Source: Planctellipticum sp942493135
Lineage (GTDB): Bacteria; Planctomycetota; Planctomycetia; Planctomycetales; Planctomycetaceae
NCBI GenBank assembly: GCA_942493135.1
Contig: OW818684.1
Location: 248,001 to 312,000 of the forward strand
Length of the DNA: 64,000 nucleotides
Direction of reading: 5' to 3'
The notes below the pieces were generated by a model. It ran no database searches. It saw nothing but the letters and a program-made list of their open reading frames with translations, and had not been told where the DNA came from. The position numbers and the translations under genes were made by a program. How positions within the stretch are numbered: position 1 is the first letter of the stretch; each line of letters begins with the position of its first letter. Positions 36,516 through 44,997 of the stretch are shown here, in pieces.

Positions 36516-37586
36516 ATGCCGACCGATTCGCAGCTTCAAAGTGCTCTCCAGCAGGTCATCGAGCCCAACCTCGGGCGTTCGCTCGGCGAGTTGAAAATGC
36601 TCGCCGGCATCCGACAGGACGGCGGCGTCGCCCACGTCACCGTCGACCTGCCGACCCCTGCATTCCCCGGCCGGGACAAAATCGCCGCCGCCGTCGAACA
36701 GGCCGTCCGCAGCCAGTTTCCCGAGGTTTCCGGCGTCGACGTGCAGTTCACGGCGAGCGTCCGCGGCAAGAATACGGGAGGCTCGATCGGTCTCCGCTGC
36801 AAAAACGTCGTGGCGGTCGGCAGCGGCAAGGGGGGCGTCGGCAAGAGCACAGTGGCCGCCTCGCTGGCCTTCGGCCTGAAGGAACTGGGCTGCAAGGTCG
36901 GGCTGATGGACGCCGACGTCTACGGTCCCAGCATTCCGCACATGACCGGCGTCGACCGCGAACAGCCCATGGCCACGAAGGTTCAGAAGCCCGACGGAAC
37001 GACCGCCGACCGGATTATTCCGATCGAAGTCGACGGCCTGAAGGTCATGTCGATGGGCTTCTTCCTGAAGCCCGACCAGGCGGTGATCTGGCGCGGCCCC
37101 CTGCTCCACCGGGCGATTACGCAGTTCCTCGCCGACACCGAATGGGGCGAACTGGACTACCTGATCATCGACCTGCCCCCCGGCACCGGGGACGTCTCGC
37201 TGACGCTGTCGCAGCTCCTGGGCCTCGCCGGGGCGATCGTCGTCTGCACTCCTCAGAAAGTCGCCCTGCTCGACGCCGTCAAAGCCGTCAGCATGTACAA
37301 CCAGGTGAAGATCCCGCTGCTCGGGATTGTGGAAAACATGACCGGCGAGATCTTCGGTCGTGGCGGTGCGAAGGCTAAGGCGGAGGAGCTTGGGATTCCG
37401 TTTCTGGGCGAGGTCCCCATCGACGCCTCGGTGCGGATTCAGGCGGACGCCGGGCAGATCGGCAGCCTGTTCGCGGCCGACTCCCCCGTCCGCCCGCAAC
37501 TGCTCCACATCTGCGAGCAGGCAGCTTTGGAGATCGCCCGCCAGTTCGTGGAAGCCCCGGCCCTGCCGTCGCTGGAGATTTTGTAG
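36516..37586 (+). CDS. mrp: Mrp/ApbC family P-loop ATPase, iron-sulfur carrier type
   Basis: Family members carry or transfer iron-sulfur clusters. Of 356 residues, 1-85 form a MIP18 (DUF59) domain (VIEPNLGRSLGELKML). The rest is the ParA-like NTPase, with deviant Walker A GSGKGGVGKST at 102-112, DADVYGPSIPHMTG and LIIDLPPGTGDVSLT. Between VENM and IFGRGGAKAK most relatives have a CPxC motif that ligates the bridging cluster; here only TGE is present. Cluster binding may therefore be lost or differ. ATG 36516 is chosen where the DUF59 domain begins; the 95 codons upstream are not conserved in character. Confidence 0.9.
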   Translation: MPTDSQLQSALQQVIEPNLGRSLGELKMLAGIRQDGGVAHVTVDLPTPAFPGRDKIAAAVEQAVRSQFPEVSGVDVQFTASVRGKNTGGSIGLRCKNVVAVGSGKGGVGKSTVAASLAFGLKELGCKVGLMDADVYGPSIPHMTGVDREQPMATKVQKPDGTTADRIIPIEVDGLKVMSMGFFLKPDQAVIWRGPLLHRAITQFLADTEWGELDYLIIDLPPGTGDVSLTLSQLLGLAGAIVVCTPQKVALLDAVKAVSMYNQVKIPLLGIVENMTGEIFGRGGAKAKAEELGIPFLGEVPIDASVRIQADAGQIGSLFAADSPVRPQLLHICEQAALEIARQFVEAPALPSLEIL

Positions 37587-37652
37587 GTGCCAGGCGTTGA
37601 GGGTTGAGGACCGCGAGAGAGGAGGCCACGAGCCTCCTCTCTGACTTTCCGT

Positions 37653-37847
37653 GGGTGGCCCAGACGCCGCCTTGGGCGTCTGGGTGACGCAGTCACAAGA
37701 GGGACGGCGTTCGGAAATCGCATGAGTTCCACTCACCCACCGCTGCCGGCTCGCAGTGAGCGAAGACTTGAGCCCCAGCATCATTTGTAAAAACGTCCTC
37801 TTGGGCCTTTCGGCCCCCAGACGCCCAAGGCGGCGTCTGGGCCACCC
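37653..37847. repeat. 32-bp perfect inverted repeat with 131-bp spacer
   Basis: GGGTGGCCCAGACGCC... (37653-37684) is the exact reverse complement of the sequence at 37816-37847 (...GGCGTCTGGGCCACCC). Each arm is itself partly palindromic (CCAGACGCC...GGGCGTCTGG). It occupies the 636-base gap 37587-38222 after mrp. The rest of the gap holds an 11-bp hairpin at 37616-37642 (AGAGAGGAGGC/GCCTCCTCTCT), which may end the mrp transcript, and no gene. Confidence 0.85.
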
Positions 37848-38222
37848 CGTTTTCTGGCTATTCGCTACTCCCCACATGCAATTCGCTACACCTCCGGTCC
37901 CGCCACCGCGACTTTCCAGCCCCCAACTTGAGAGGATTTCAGGGGAGGCGCTCAAAAACGGTCCAAAGGGCGTTCAGAGCATCAACTGCGTATTTCTGGC
38001 GCTTTGCGGAATTTATGCAGCCCGGAAATCTGGCGTTAAACACGACGCAGTTCACCCAGCCTCTTGTCAAAACGGGGCGGGAACGGGCTCTCGGCAGCTC
38101 GTCGCAAGACCTTTCGTTGACACACTTTTCCCCCCTACATACACTCCAGCCGCCCCGCTCGCCGGCCTGCGAAGGCAGGTGAGCTGGGTGGTTCGACGGT
38201 TCTGGGAATCTATTCCACACGG

Positions 38223-39008
38223 ATGTGGTGGATGAGGCCAAGGCGCACACGGACGTGGTTCGACGCGACGCAGTCCGTTCTCTGGAGCGGGCTGGTGTTC
38301 GTCGTCGGATGCTACCAGCCCACGGTGGTGCCGCCGCTGGCCTCGATCCCCAGACCCGTCGCACCGCCAGTGGTTACCGCGCCGGCTATGCCGCCTCAGC
38401 TTCCCGAGTTGACGCTTCCCAAGATCCCGCTGACTCCGACGCCGACCGGCAACCCCTGGGCGCCAAAGACCAAGCCCCGAGACTGGAAGTACGTGGTGCT
38501 GCATCACACCGCCGCCGAGGAGGGCAGCGTCGAGAGCATTCACGAGATTCACCTGAAGAACAAAGACAAAAGCGGCAACCCCTGGCTGGGCATCGGCTAC
38601 CACTTCGTGATCGGCAACGGCAAAGGGATGGGCGACGGCGAGATTGAGCCGACGTTCCGCTGGAGAGAACAGCTCCAGGGAGCTCACGCGGGTGTCGGCG
38701 AATACAACCAGCAGGGGATCGGCATTGTGCTGATCGGCAACTTCGAAAAAACAGCGCCGACGGCGGCCCAATTGACTGCGGTCAAACGGCTCGTCGGCGT
38801 CATGAAACAGTCCTACAGCATCGACAACGACCACGTGGTCGGACATGGGGACGTGAAGGCCACGGAATGCCCGGGCCGGAAGTTTCCGCTGAACGACGTA
38901 CGGATCAGCGTGGCGGTTCAGGATGAGCCGTCGTTCCCCTCGCTCGCGAGGGGAATCACGGATTCCCCGCTCACTTTGAATCGCCTGAATAGAGGGCCTT
39001 TGCAATGA
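38223..39008 (+). CDS. Lipoprotein N-acetylmuramoyl-L-alanine amidase (amidase_2/PGRP type)
   Basis: This 261-residue protein is a predicted zinc amidase cleaving peptide side chains from peptidoglycan-like glycans. The signal ends in the lipobox VVGC (Cys30), followed by a proline-rich linker to about 80. The amidase domain has the first zinc His in YVVLHHTA (94/95), GIGYHFVIGNGKG, AHAGVGEYNQQGIGIVLIGNF, and the final ligands HVVGHGDV and TECPGR (His208, Cys216). The His-His-Cys set is complete, as in PGRP-type enzymes. The start is ATG 38223. The next gene overlaps by 4 bases. It is interesting in a phylum with thin peptidoglycan. Confidence 0.88.
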   Translation: MWWMRPRRTRTWFDATQSVLWSGLVFVVGCYQPTVVPPLASIPRPVAPPVVTAPAMPPQLPELTLPKIPLTPTPTGNPWAPKTKPRDWKYVVLHHTAAEEGSVESIHEIHLKNKDKSGNPWLGIGYHFVIGNGKGMGDGEIEPTFRWREQLQGAHAGVGEYNQQGIGIVLIGNFEKTAPTAAQLTAVKRLVGVMKQSYSIDNDHVVGHGDVKATECPGRKFPLNDVRISVAVQDEPSFPSLARGITDSPLTLNRLNRGPLQ

Positions 39009-39796
39009 GCCAGCGTTTCCCGAACGAATATCGCCCGGAAGATTCGACGAATCAGACCTTCTCCTGGAAGCGTCCCGGCGACGACGGCGAATTCTGCTAC
39101 TTCGACGGCCCGGACACCCGCTTCGAAGAGGCCGAAGAGCTGGTCACGTTCGTGACCCCGGTCTGCGAAACCGAGCATTCAGTGGCCCTCCCGGATGGCT
39201 ACGTGCCGGGTTACGCCTACCCCCTCGTCCTCTGGCTGCATCAGGCCGGCGAAGATGAGAACGAAATCGATTTCATCCTGCCGCAGATCAGCGAACGGAA
39301 CTACCTGGGGGCCGGCGTCCGCGGCAACGTGACGCTCCCCCGCGGCTACGACTGGTCGACCTCCGGCGACGGGCTGGCCGACATTCAACAGCGGCTGGCG
39401 GAAGTCCTCGAAGGAATGCAGGGGACCTACAATGTTCACCCGGACCGGATCTTCCTGGCCGGGTTCGGTCAGGCGGGCAGCGTCGCGCTGGAGCTTCTAC
39501 TCTCCCGCCCCGACCTCTACAAGGGGGCCGCGGCAATCTGCAGTTCCTATCCGAAGCTGGCGCATCCCCTGATGAAGTTCCGGCTGCTGCATGGCCGGCA
39601 GGTGCTGCTGGCCGCCGCCAACGACAGCCCCCAGGGACTCGTCGCGGAAACCGTCGCCCAGGGCCGCATTCTCTACACGGCCGGCATGCAGGTCGCCAGC
39701 CGGGTCTATCAGTCGTCCGCCGGCCTGACCGAGAAAATGCTCCGCGACCTCGACCACTGGATCATGTCGGGCATCTCGACCGCAATCCGCGCGTAG
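39005..39796 (+). CDS. Alpha/beta-hydrolase (phospholipase/carboxylesterase-like) without catalytic Ser
   Basis: This 263-residue protein has an alpha/beta-hydrolase pattern: YPLVLWLHQAGEDENE, LGAGVRGN, DRIFLAGFGQAGSVALELL and RQVLLAAANDSPQG. Relatives carry the nucleophile elbow GFSQGG; here it reads GFGQAG (Gly155), and no Ser takes its place. The region where the His is expected reads LRDLDHWIM. It therefore looks like a pseudo-esterase that may bind rather than cleave. There is no signal peptide. Its ATG overlaps the TGA of the lipoprotein amidase gene (ATGA), implying translational coupling. Its partner could be the amidase or an ester ligand; this is speculative. Confidence 0.75.
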   Translation: MSQRFPNEYRPEDSTNQTFSWKRPGDDGEFCYFDGPDTRFEEAEELVTFVTPVCETEHSVALPDGYVPGYAYPLVLWLHQAGEDENEIDFILPQISERNYLGAGVRGNVTLPRGYDWSTSGDGLADIQQRLAEVLEGMQGTYNVHPDRIFLAGFGQAGSVALELLLSRPDLYKGAAAICSSYPKLAHPLMKFRLLHGRQVLLAAANDSPQGLVAETVAQGRILYTAGMQVASRVYQSSAGLTEKMLRDLDHWIMSGISTAIRA

Positions 39797-39805
39797 ATCG
39801 GGTGC

Positions 39806-39825
39806 CACAGACACTCCTGTCTGTG
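39806..39825. terminator. Hairpin between convergent genes
   Basis: CACAGACA and TGTCTGTG form an 8-bp stem with a CTCC loop in the 49-base gap between the esterase-like gene and the convergent actin-like gene. No T-run follows on the plus strand. It is a likely bidirectional terminator. Confidence 0.6.
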
Positions 39826-39845
39826 CTCTTGTCGACGGACATAGT

Positions 39846-40754
39846 TCATGCGGCCTTGCGGCGATCGACCGCTTCCAATTCCGCGTGGATCAAGCAGCCG
39901 CGGGCGACGGCCGCCGCCGGCGTCTGCGGACTTAGAACGTGTTCCAGACGCTGCCGCCAGCCGGTTTCTTCCCAGGCCTCGCGGATCAGTTCCGCCAGTT
40001 CCGGTTCGGTCTCAATCCCGGCACAGGCCAGCGTCACCGGTCCCGGCAGAGCGCAGGTCAACGTCCCTTCGACCTCGCGGCGGAGGGCATCGAAAGCATC
40101 GGCGAGCTGATCGCGGAAGGCTTCGTTCGGCGGCCGCTGACCATCAGCCATGTCGAATCGGGCAGCGTGCCGCACGGAGGCGGCCGCGATTTCTTTCCCG
40201 CAGACAACGATGCTGACCTGGGTCGCTTCTTCGTCGATGACGACGCCCATCCCCGTCAGCCGGTGCGGCCCCAGTTCGGCCAGAACCAGCGCCAGCCCCG
40301 CATTCACAAATCGCGGCTCCCAGCCCCGCAACAGCACCAGGTGCGACAGGTGCTCCAGATTGGCGTCGGTCTCCAGCGACTCCCTCGGGAGCGCACAGGG
40401 AATTGACAGGCAGCACAGGTCGCCGCGCTGCGGGGCCTCAGGGACCACAGCCTCGATCGCCAGTGCCAGCAACTGCCGCGACACCGGATCCCCAACCGGC
40501 ACGCGACCATACGGCAGCAGCTTCTGCGGCGCGGAGAGCGCTATCCCGGCCCATGCGTCGAACCACTGGCCGATCACCAGCAGCCCTTCGCGGCAGATCT
40601 GATATCGCACCGACGACTCCTGCAGCCGCTGTCGCACGGCGGGCGTATCCTGCAGGACGCAGAATCGCGGCGTGCACGACCGGAGGACCAGCGCCTCGCG
40701 TTCCGAGCGGATCGAGCGAAACGCCCCGGCCGCGAGCTGGACTCCAAGACTCAT
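39846..40754 (-). CDS. Actin-like (ASKHA/MreB-type) ATPase-fold protein, divergent
   Basis: This is a 302-residue cytoplasmic protein. A pattern like the bacterial actins is visible: KLLPYGRVPVGDPVSRQLLALAI, DLCCLSIPCALPRE (like the 'svP' strand), WEPRFVNAGLALVLAELG, LTGMGVVIDEEATQVSIVV (phosphate-2-like), and PAAAVARGCLIHAE near the end. The phosphate-binding glycines are poorly kept, so ATP use is uncertain. Its start overlaps the stop of the SLBB membrane gene by 4 bases. The pair resembles arrangements in which an actin-fold protein docks on a membrane partner (as PilM on PilN). This is an inference from fold impression and context. Confidence 0.5.
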   Translation of the reverse strand: MSLGVQLAAGAFRSIRSEREALVLRSCTPRFCVLQDTPAVRQRLQESSVRYQICREGLLVIGQWFDAWAGIALSAPQKLLPYGRVPVGDPVSRQLLALAIEAVVPEAPQRGDLCCLSIPCALPRESLETDANLEHLSHLVLLRGWEPRFVNAGLALVLAELGPHRLTGMGVVIDEEATQVSIVVCGKEIAAASVRHAARFDMADGQRPPNEAFRDQLADAFDALRREVEGTLTCALPGPVTLACAGIETEPELAELIREAWEETGWRQRLEHVLSPQTPAAAVARGCLIHAELEAVDRRKAA

Positions 40755-42358
40755 CGCCCACCTCCCTGCAGTTGATGCAGCGCCCTATCAAACGGCGTCC
40801 GGAGATCCGTCGCCTGCTTCAGCCGTTCGAGAATCAACGCCCTCGCGACGACCGCGTCGTCTTCCGCAGACGGCTCCACGTCGCGAGGCTTCGCAGCCGG
40901 CCTCGCCGCCTCCTCCAGGAACTGCTCCACCCGACCGGCTCGACGTTCCCTCCGCACGCGCCCGCCGAAAACGTGCGGCCGCGGAATCGGCGCATGCTCG
41001 GTATGTCGATGGACCACAGCCGCCGCACTCAGCCAGCCGTCCAGCCGCAATTCTGTCGGCAGATCGATCGGTTCCTCGCGGATCGGAACCGCATCGTCCA
41101 GCAACTGCTGCAGTCGCGTCGCCAGTTCATCGTGGGCCGGAACGATCGGTGTTGTGGCCGCGGCGGTGATGACCGGCGGAACGATTTCTTGAACTCGCTC
41201 AATGTCAGCCACGGCGGCTTCGGGAAGTTGCGGCGAGTGTTCGCGTGCTGGTTCGAACTCGTTCGAGAGACGGCCGCCTCCGACCGCCTGGCGAACGGCC
41301 AGTGCCATGCCGACCAGCCCGACCACTGCCCCGAGAATGCCGAACATGTGCCAGACGCTGATGGAAGAGGCCGCCTCTTCCGGAGCATCCGGCTCCTCTT
41401 CGCCAAACGCATCCGCCAGGTCTTCCATCGGATCGAGCGCCAGCGGCTGACCGGTCGGCGGGACCGGCGAACGGGGCGCGGGCACCGGAGCCGGTGGAAA
41501 CTCGCGGAGCGCCGCGGACTCTCCCGGCGTTTTCAAATCGGCGGAAACTACCTCCGCCGGAGCGGGTATCGCGGCCGGCAGGGGAGCCGGCAGCGGCGGG
41601 AGTTCGGATTCAACAACCGCCGATCCCGGAGCCGGCTCACACGGTTCCGCAGACGCCGTCGAAGACGCCCGGCCCTTCTGGCTTCGGTCGTACTCGAACG
41701 CCGCAGCCAGTCCCGGCGGCGCCTTCCGCCCCGCGAACAGGGCCGGTTCAAAAACGATGACAGCGCCGTTCTCCAGCGGCAGTGGCTCGACAGGCCCCTG
41801 CCCCGGATCCCACCGCATTTTACGGTGATCGTCGATGACGTGAACCTGCCGGGCCGCCTCGGTCGGCAACCCGAGCTGATGGATCAGCAACGTCGTTTCC
41901 GCCAGTTTTAAAGTGGGAATCTCCTGGACAACCGGCCGATTCAGAATGCCGACCAGCGCCACGTGAATGCCGCGGGAGTTGCGCCCCACCGGATGGCGGG
42001 GATCGCGTTCCACTTGATAGACGTCGCCATCCCGAATTTCATCCCGTCCATCGGGTCGGAAGGGAAACAGATCCGACGGCTTGCCGCAACGGATCGGCCG
42101 GATCAACGTCGACGCAGCCGGCGTGAAACCCTGCGCTCGCGTCACGAGCTGCTGCAGCGTGAGCGACGGACCGACGATGCGGTAAACGCCTGGCCGCTGG
42201 ATCTCGCCCAGAATGGCGACATGCATTTCCGCCGGGGGAACCGTCGCCGCCGGCCTCGCAGCCGCGGACCGGTTCGGCTCCGCCGCGAAGGCCAGTCCTC
42301 CCAGAGTGCAGACGGCAAGGCCGAGCAGCCACCCCGGCGCGATCCGCTGGCGCAACAT
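40751..42358 (-). CDS. Exported double-SLBB protein with a single membrane helix
   Basis: This 535-residue protein has a signal peptide (WLLGLAVCTLGGLAFA) and two SLBB/beta-grasp modules at about 45-117 (MHVAILGEIQRPGVYRI, RDGDVYQVE) and 131-204 (IHVALVGILNRP, ENGAVIVFEP), as in polysaccharide-export proteins. A proline-rich linker of about 100 residues and one membrane helix (SVWHMFGILGAVVGLVGMALAV, about 333-357) follow, then a 175-residue cytoplasmic tail. ATG 42358 has AGGGGGAG upstream, so the GTG at 42379 is rejected. It is translationally coupled to the actin-like gene. The topology would let the tail contact that protein. No Wza-type export motif or kinase is adjacent. Confidence 0.75.
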   Translation of the reverse strand: MLRQRIAPGWLLGLAVCTLGGLAFAAEPNRSAAARPAATVPPAEMHVAILGEIQRPGVYRIVGPSLTLQQLVTRAQGFTPAASTLIRPIRCGKPSDLFPFRPDGRDEIRDGDVYQVERDPRHPVGRNSRGIHVALVGILNRPVVQEIPTLKLAETTLLIHQLGLPTEAARQVHVIDDHRKMRWDPGQGPVEPLPLENGAVIVFEPALFAGRKAPPGLAAAFEYDRSQKGRASSTASAEPCEPAPGSAVVESELPPLPAPLPAAIPAPAEVVSADLKTPGESAALREFPPAPVPAPRSPVPPTGQPLALDPMEDLADAFGEEEPDAPEEAASSISVWHMFGILGAVVGLVGMALAVRQAVGGGRLSNEFEPAREHSPQLPEAAVADIERVQEIVPPVITAAATTPIVPAHDELATRLQQLLDDAVPIREEPIDLPTELRLDGWLSAAAVVHRHTEHAPIPRPHVFGGRVRRERRAGRVEQFLEEAARPAAKPRDVEPSAEDDAVVARALILERLKQATDLRTPFDRALHQLQGGGR

Positions 42359-42667
42359 GATCGAACTCCCCCTGAACACAATGCCCGCAACTTCGCCGGT
42401 CTGATCGGCGTCTTCGGGAGAATCGTCACAAGCGGCCCGATCGGCTCATCGAAAACGGCGATTCCCGCGTCGCCCCGGCGGGATCAGGCGACGCAACCGT
42501 CAAAGTCTCACACGCCCACCCCGGCCTGTTGGGCGGGCAATTGCTGGCGACTCCCGACCGAAGCCTTATCCTCCGGCGGCGAAATGGTTTAGAATTCGTT
42601 CTGTCGCCTGCGAGACGTTTCTCTCACTCCCGGCGGTGCAAATCCGACTTCCCGAGCGAGCAGCAGG
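42359..42667. other. Divergent promoter region between SLBB and DtxR-type genes
   Basis: These 309 bases separate two divergent genes and should carry both promoters. An A-rich GTTTAGAATTCGTTCTG segment lies about 80 bases before the repressor ATG and could be its promoter or a self-operator. No RNA gene or repeat is evident. Confidence 0.4.
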
Positions 42668-43348
42668 ATGGCCAGCCTGACGGTGGAAAACTATCTGAAG
42701 GCGGCCCTGCAGATCGCCATGCGCGACGAAGTCGAGTGGATCTCGACCGGCCAGCTCGCCACGGCCCTGCAGGTCTCCCCCGGCACGGTCACCAGCATGC
42801 TGAAGACGCTGGCCGACTCGGGTCTTGCCGAATACCGCCCCTACGAGGGAGCCCGTCTCACTCGCGAAGGGCAGTCGCTGGCCCTCCGCATGCTCCGCCG
42901 CCACCGGCTGCTGGAGCTCTTCCTCGTTAAGACGCTGAATCTCTCCTGGGACCAGGTCCATGAAGAAGCGGAGAACATGGAGCACGCCGTCAGCGACATG
43001 CTGATCGACCGGATCGACGAGTTCCTGGGCCACCCCGCCGCCGATCCGCACGGCGATCCCATCCCCGCCGCCGACGGCGAAATGCGGACGGACGGCAGCG
43101 AATGCGTGCCGCTCTCGTCGGTGGAACCGGGCGCTGAAATCTGCGTGGCCCGGGTGACGAACCAGGACCCGGAGTTCCTCCGGTTCCTGGCCGACTCCGG
43201 ACTGACAATCGGCGCCGCGGGGCGCGTGGCGCAAAACTCGGCGGAGGCGGGAATCGTTTCGACCGAATTCTCCGGCCGCACGATCGCGCTGGGTCACCCG
43301 GCGGCGCGACAGGTGCTGGTGCGAGTGGGTGGGGCGGGGACGACGTGA
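42668..43348 (+). CDS. DtxR/MntR-family metal-dependent transcriptional repressor
   Basis: This 226-residue regulator has a winged helix at 1-70 (TVENYLKAALQIA, ISTGQLATALQVSPGTVTSMLKTLADSGL) and a dimerisation/metal domain (EGQSLALRMLRRHRLLELFLVKTL, HEEAENMEHAVSDML). A C-terminal SH3-like FeoA domain follows (CVPLSSVEPGAEICVARV). Family members sense manganese or ferrous iron and repress uptake genes. The His/Glu metal ligands in HEEAENMEH are present. No transporter is adjacent, so the regulated metal is unknown. The start is ATG 42668. Confidence 0.92.
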   Translation: MASLTVENYLKAALQIAMRDEVEWISTGQLATALQVSPGTVTSMLKTLADSGLAEYRPYEGARLTREGQSLALRMLRRHRLLELFLVKTLNLSWDQVHEEAENMEHAVSDMLIDRIDEFLGHPAADPHGDPIPAADGEMRTDGSECVPLSSVEPGAEICVARVTNQDPEFLRFLADSGLTIGAAGRVAQNSAEAGIVSTEFSGRTIALGHPAARQVLVRVGGAGTT

Positions 43349-43535
43349 TCTCGCCAGCAAGAACTCGGGCGACTTCGACTGCATCGAACCCTCACTTTCA
43401 CTACAACCAATCCAACCGTCGCCTCAGAATGTCGCCGTTTCTCCGCCGCCTCAGTTCTCCGAATCGAGGCTTTACCCAAGGGGAAACACTTCGGGAAGAT
43501 CGATTTCCTGAACCAACGGAAATTCGGACCCAAAC

Positions 43536-44672
43536 ATGCGATTTCGACTCTTAGATTCGTTCCGCGGAATTGCGTCAATGTGGGTGTTCCTTTTCCACTT
43601 CAATTTCGAGAACCGACTTCTGGAGTCCTGCCCGCCATTGAAGACACTGTTTGACGCGGGACATTTCGGAGTTCCGATGTTTTTCGTGATCTCCGGCTTC
43701 TGCCTCATGGCGTCGGCGTCTTCATGCATTGCCAAAGATCAGCACACAACGCTATTCCTCCGCCGGAGACTCAGAAGGATTTATCCACCGTACTGGCTCT
43801 CCCTGTGCATTCTCGTAGCTCCGCCATACGCCAAATCCGTCATCCGCTTTTTTGCAACGGGTTCCTTCGAGTGGCCTCAATCAGACGCCCTTCCATACTC
43901 GAATCTCTCATTGCTCGATTGGGCGGGCATCCTCACATTGACGCGAGCATTCGATCCGTCGTCGGTCAAAGACCTCTGGCAGAAATTTGCTGACTTTAAC
44001 CCCGCCTACTGGTCGCTCGCCATTGAAGTGCAGTTCTATCTTGCCGTTGCACTTGGCCTCGTCTGGCGATCAGGTTTCAAAGTGATTCTGGGAATCATAA
44101 CGGCTCTTGCAGTCATCGCGGTTTTTGTCCCCGGCTCCTTTGAACATGGCATCTTTCTTCCTTATTGGCCCGGTTTTGCATTCGGCGGCATTCTCTACTT
44201 TCTGTTGGAAGCAAAGGTGACGCCCTCCAGTCTCGTGACAAATCGCTTAACACGAGCAACTGGAATTGCGTTCATACTCGCAGTGGGAGCATGGAGCATC
44301 CTTTCTGCTGCAGCTCCTTCACTTCGGTCGATCGTGTTTGCAGCCGCATTTACCGCCTTACTCTGGCTGCTGTTCGAACACGACGAATGGATGCACTCGA
44401 GCGATTCTCCTCGCGTACTTCGGTGGCTTGTCGGTGGCGGCTCACTTTTGGGACTCATGTCGTACTCGATTTATCTTTTGCACAATCCGTTACAGTATCA
44501 GTCAGCAGACATCATCGGCTATGCCCTCAACACGAAGTCGCTGTTTCGGGATTCACTGGAGATCTTGATGACAGTTATCTTATGCGTCCCGTTCTACTGG
44601 TTATGCGAACGTCCGTTCTGCCAGCCTGCGTCGAAAGTCAAGATAAAAGTCGCGGGCGCACAGAATTCATGA
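43536..44672 (+). CDS. Acyltransferase 3 family membrane protein (OafA/YrhL-like)
   Basis: This 378-residue integral membrane enzyme is predicted to O-acylate surface glycans or lipids. It starts MRFRLLDSFRGIASMWVFLFHF, which is the family opening with the membrane-embedded His. It has RRLRRIYPPYW, NPAYWSLAIEVQFYL and LSYSIYLLHNPL, all family hallmarks, and about ten hydrophobic segments. The gene and the 300 bases after it are visibly less GC-rich at third positions than their neighbours, and it stands alone, which suggests horizontal acquisition. The acceptor molecule is not inferable. Confidence 0.9.
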   Translation: MRFRLLDSFRGIASMWVFLFHFNFENRLLESCPPLKTLFDAGHFGVPMFFVISGFCLMASASSCIAKDQHTTLFLRRRLRRIYPPYWLSLCILVAPPYAKSVIRFFATGSFEWPQSDALPYSNLSLLDWAGILTLTRAFDPSSVKDLWQKFADFNPAYWSLAIEVQFYLAVALGLVWRSGFKVILGIITALAVIAVFVPGSFEHGIFLPYWPGFAFGGILYFLLEAKVTPSSLVTNRLTRATGIAFILAVGAWSILSAAAPSLRSIVFAAAFTALLWLLFEHDEWMHSSDSPRVLRWLVGGGSLLGLMSYSIYLLHNPLQYQSADIIGYALNTKSLFRDSLEILMTVILCVPFYWLCERPFCQPASKVKIKVAGAQNS

Positions 44673-44997
44673 AGATTGTAGCAAGCGTCACCCAGATTGC
44701 TTGTTCGCCTCGATATAGGAAATGTTGTTGGATAGATTCGCCTGTCGTCCAAGGCAGAAATCCCTGCGGCTCTCCGACTTTCGTAAGACGTCGCAGACTG
44801 CACGCTCCATTGGGGGGGGATCGAAAACCTCGGCGCTACTCAATGGTGGAGTATAACGCTTTCTCGTATACCGCCCCGCGAGATGCCTCTACCGTCGCTC
44901 CGGGCGAATCAGCCCAGTCACAACACGTCACCGGCTCCTCTCGTCGCGAAATTACCTGCCCCGGCTCGGCCTGGTCGCAATCCGCCCCGTCGGCAGC
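44673..44997. other. Intergenic region after the acyltransferase
   Basis: This 325-base stretch has a run of eight G near 44813-44820 and mixed composition similar to the acyltransferase. No coding sequence, RNA or clear hairpin is supported; open frames here run as shadows from the neighbouring gene. Confidence 0.4.

Noticed and set aside
40403..41911. 502-codon open frame opposite the SLBB gene
   Set aside because: Arg/Pro-rich shadow; the minus strand has signal peptide, SLBB domains and a ribosome site.
44806..44830. G-run near 44813 as a quadruplex regulatory site
   Set aside because: There is only one long G-run without the other three needed; this is not supportable.
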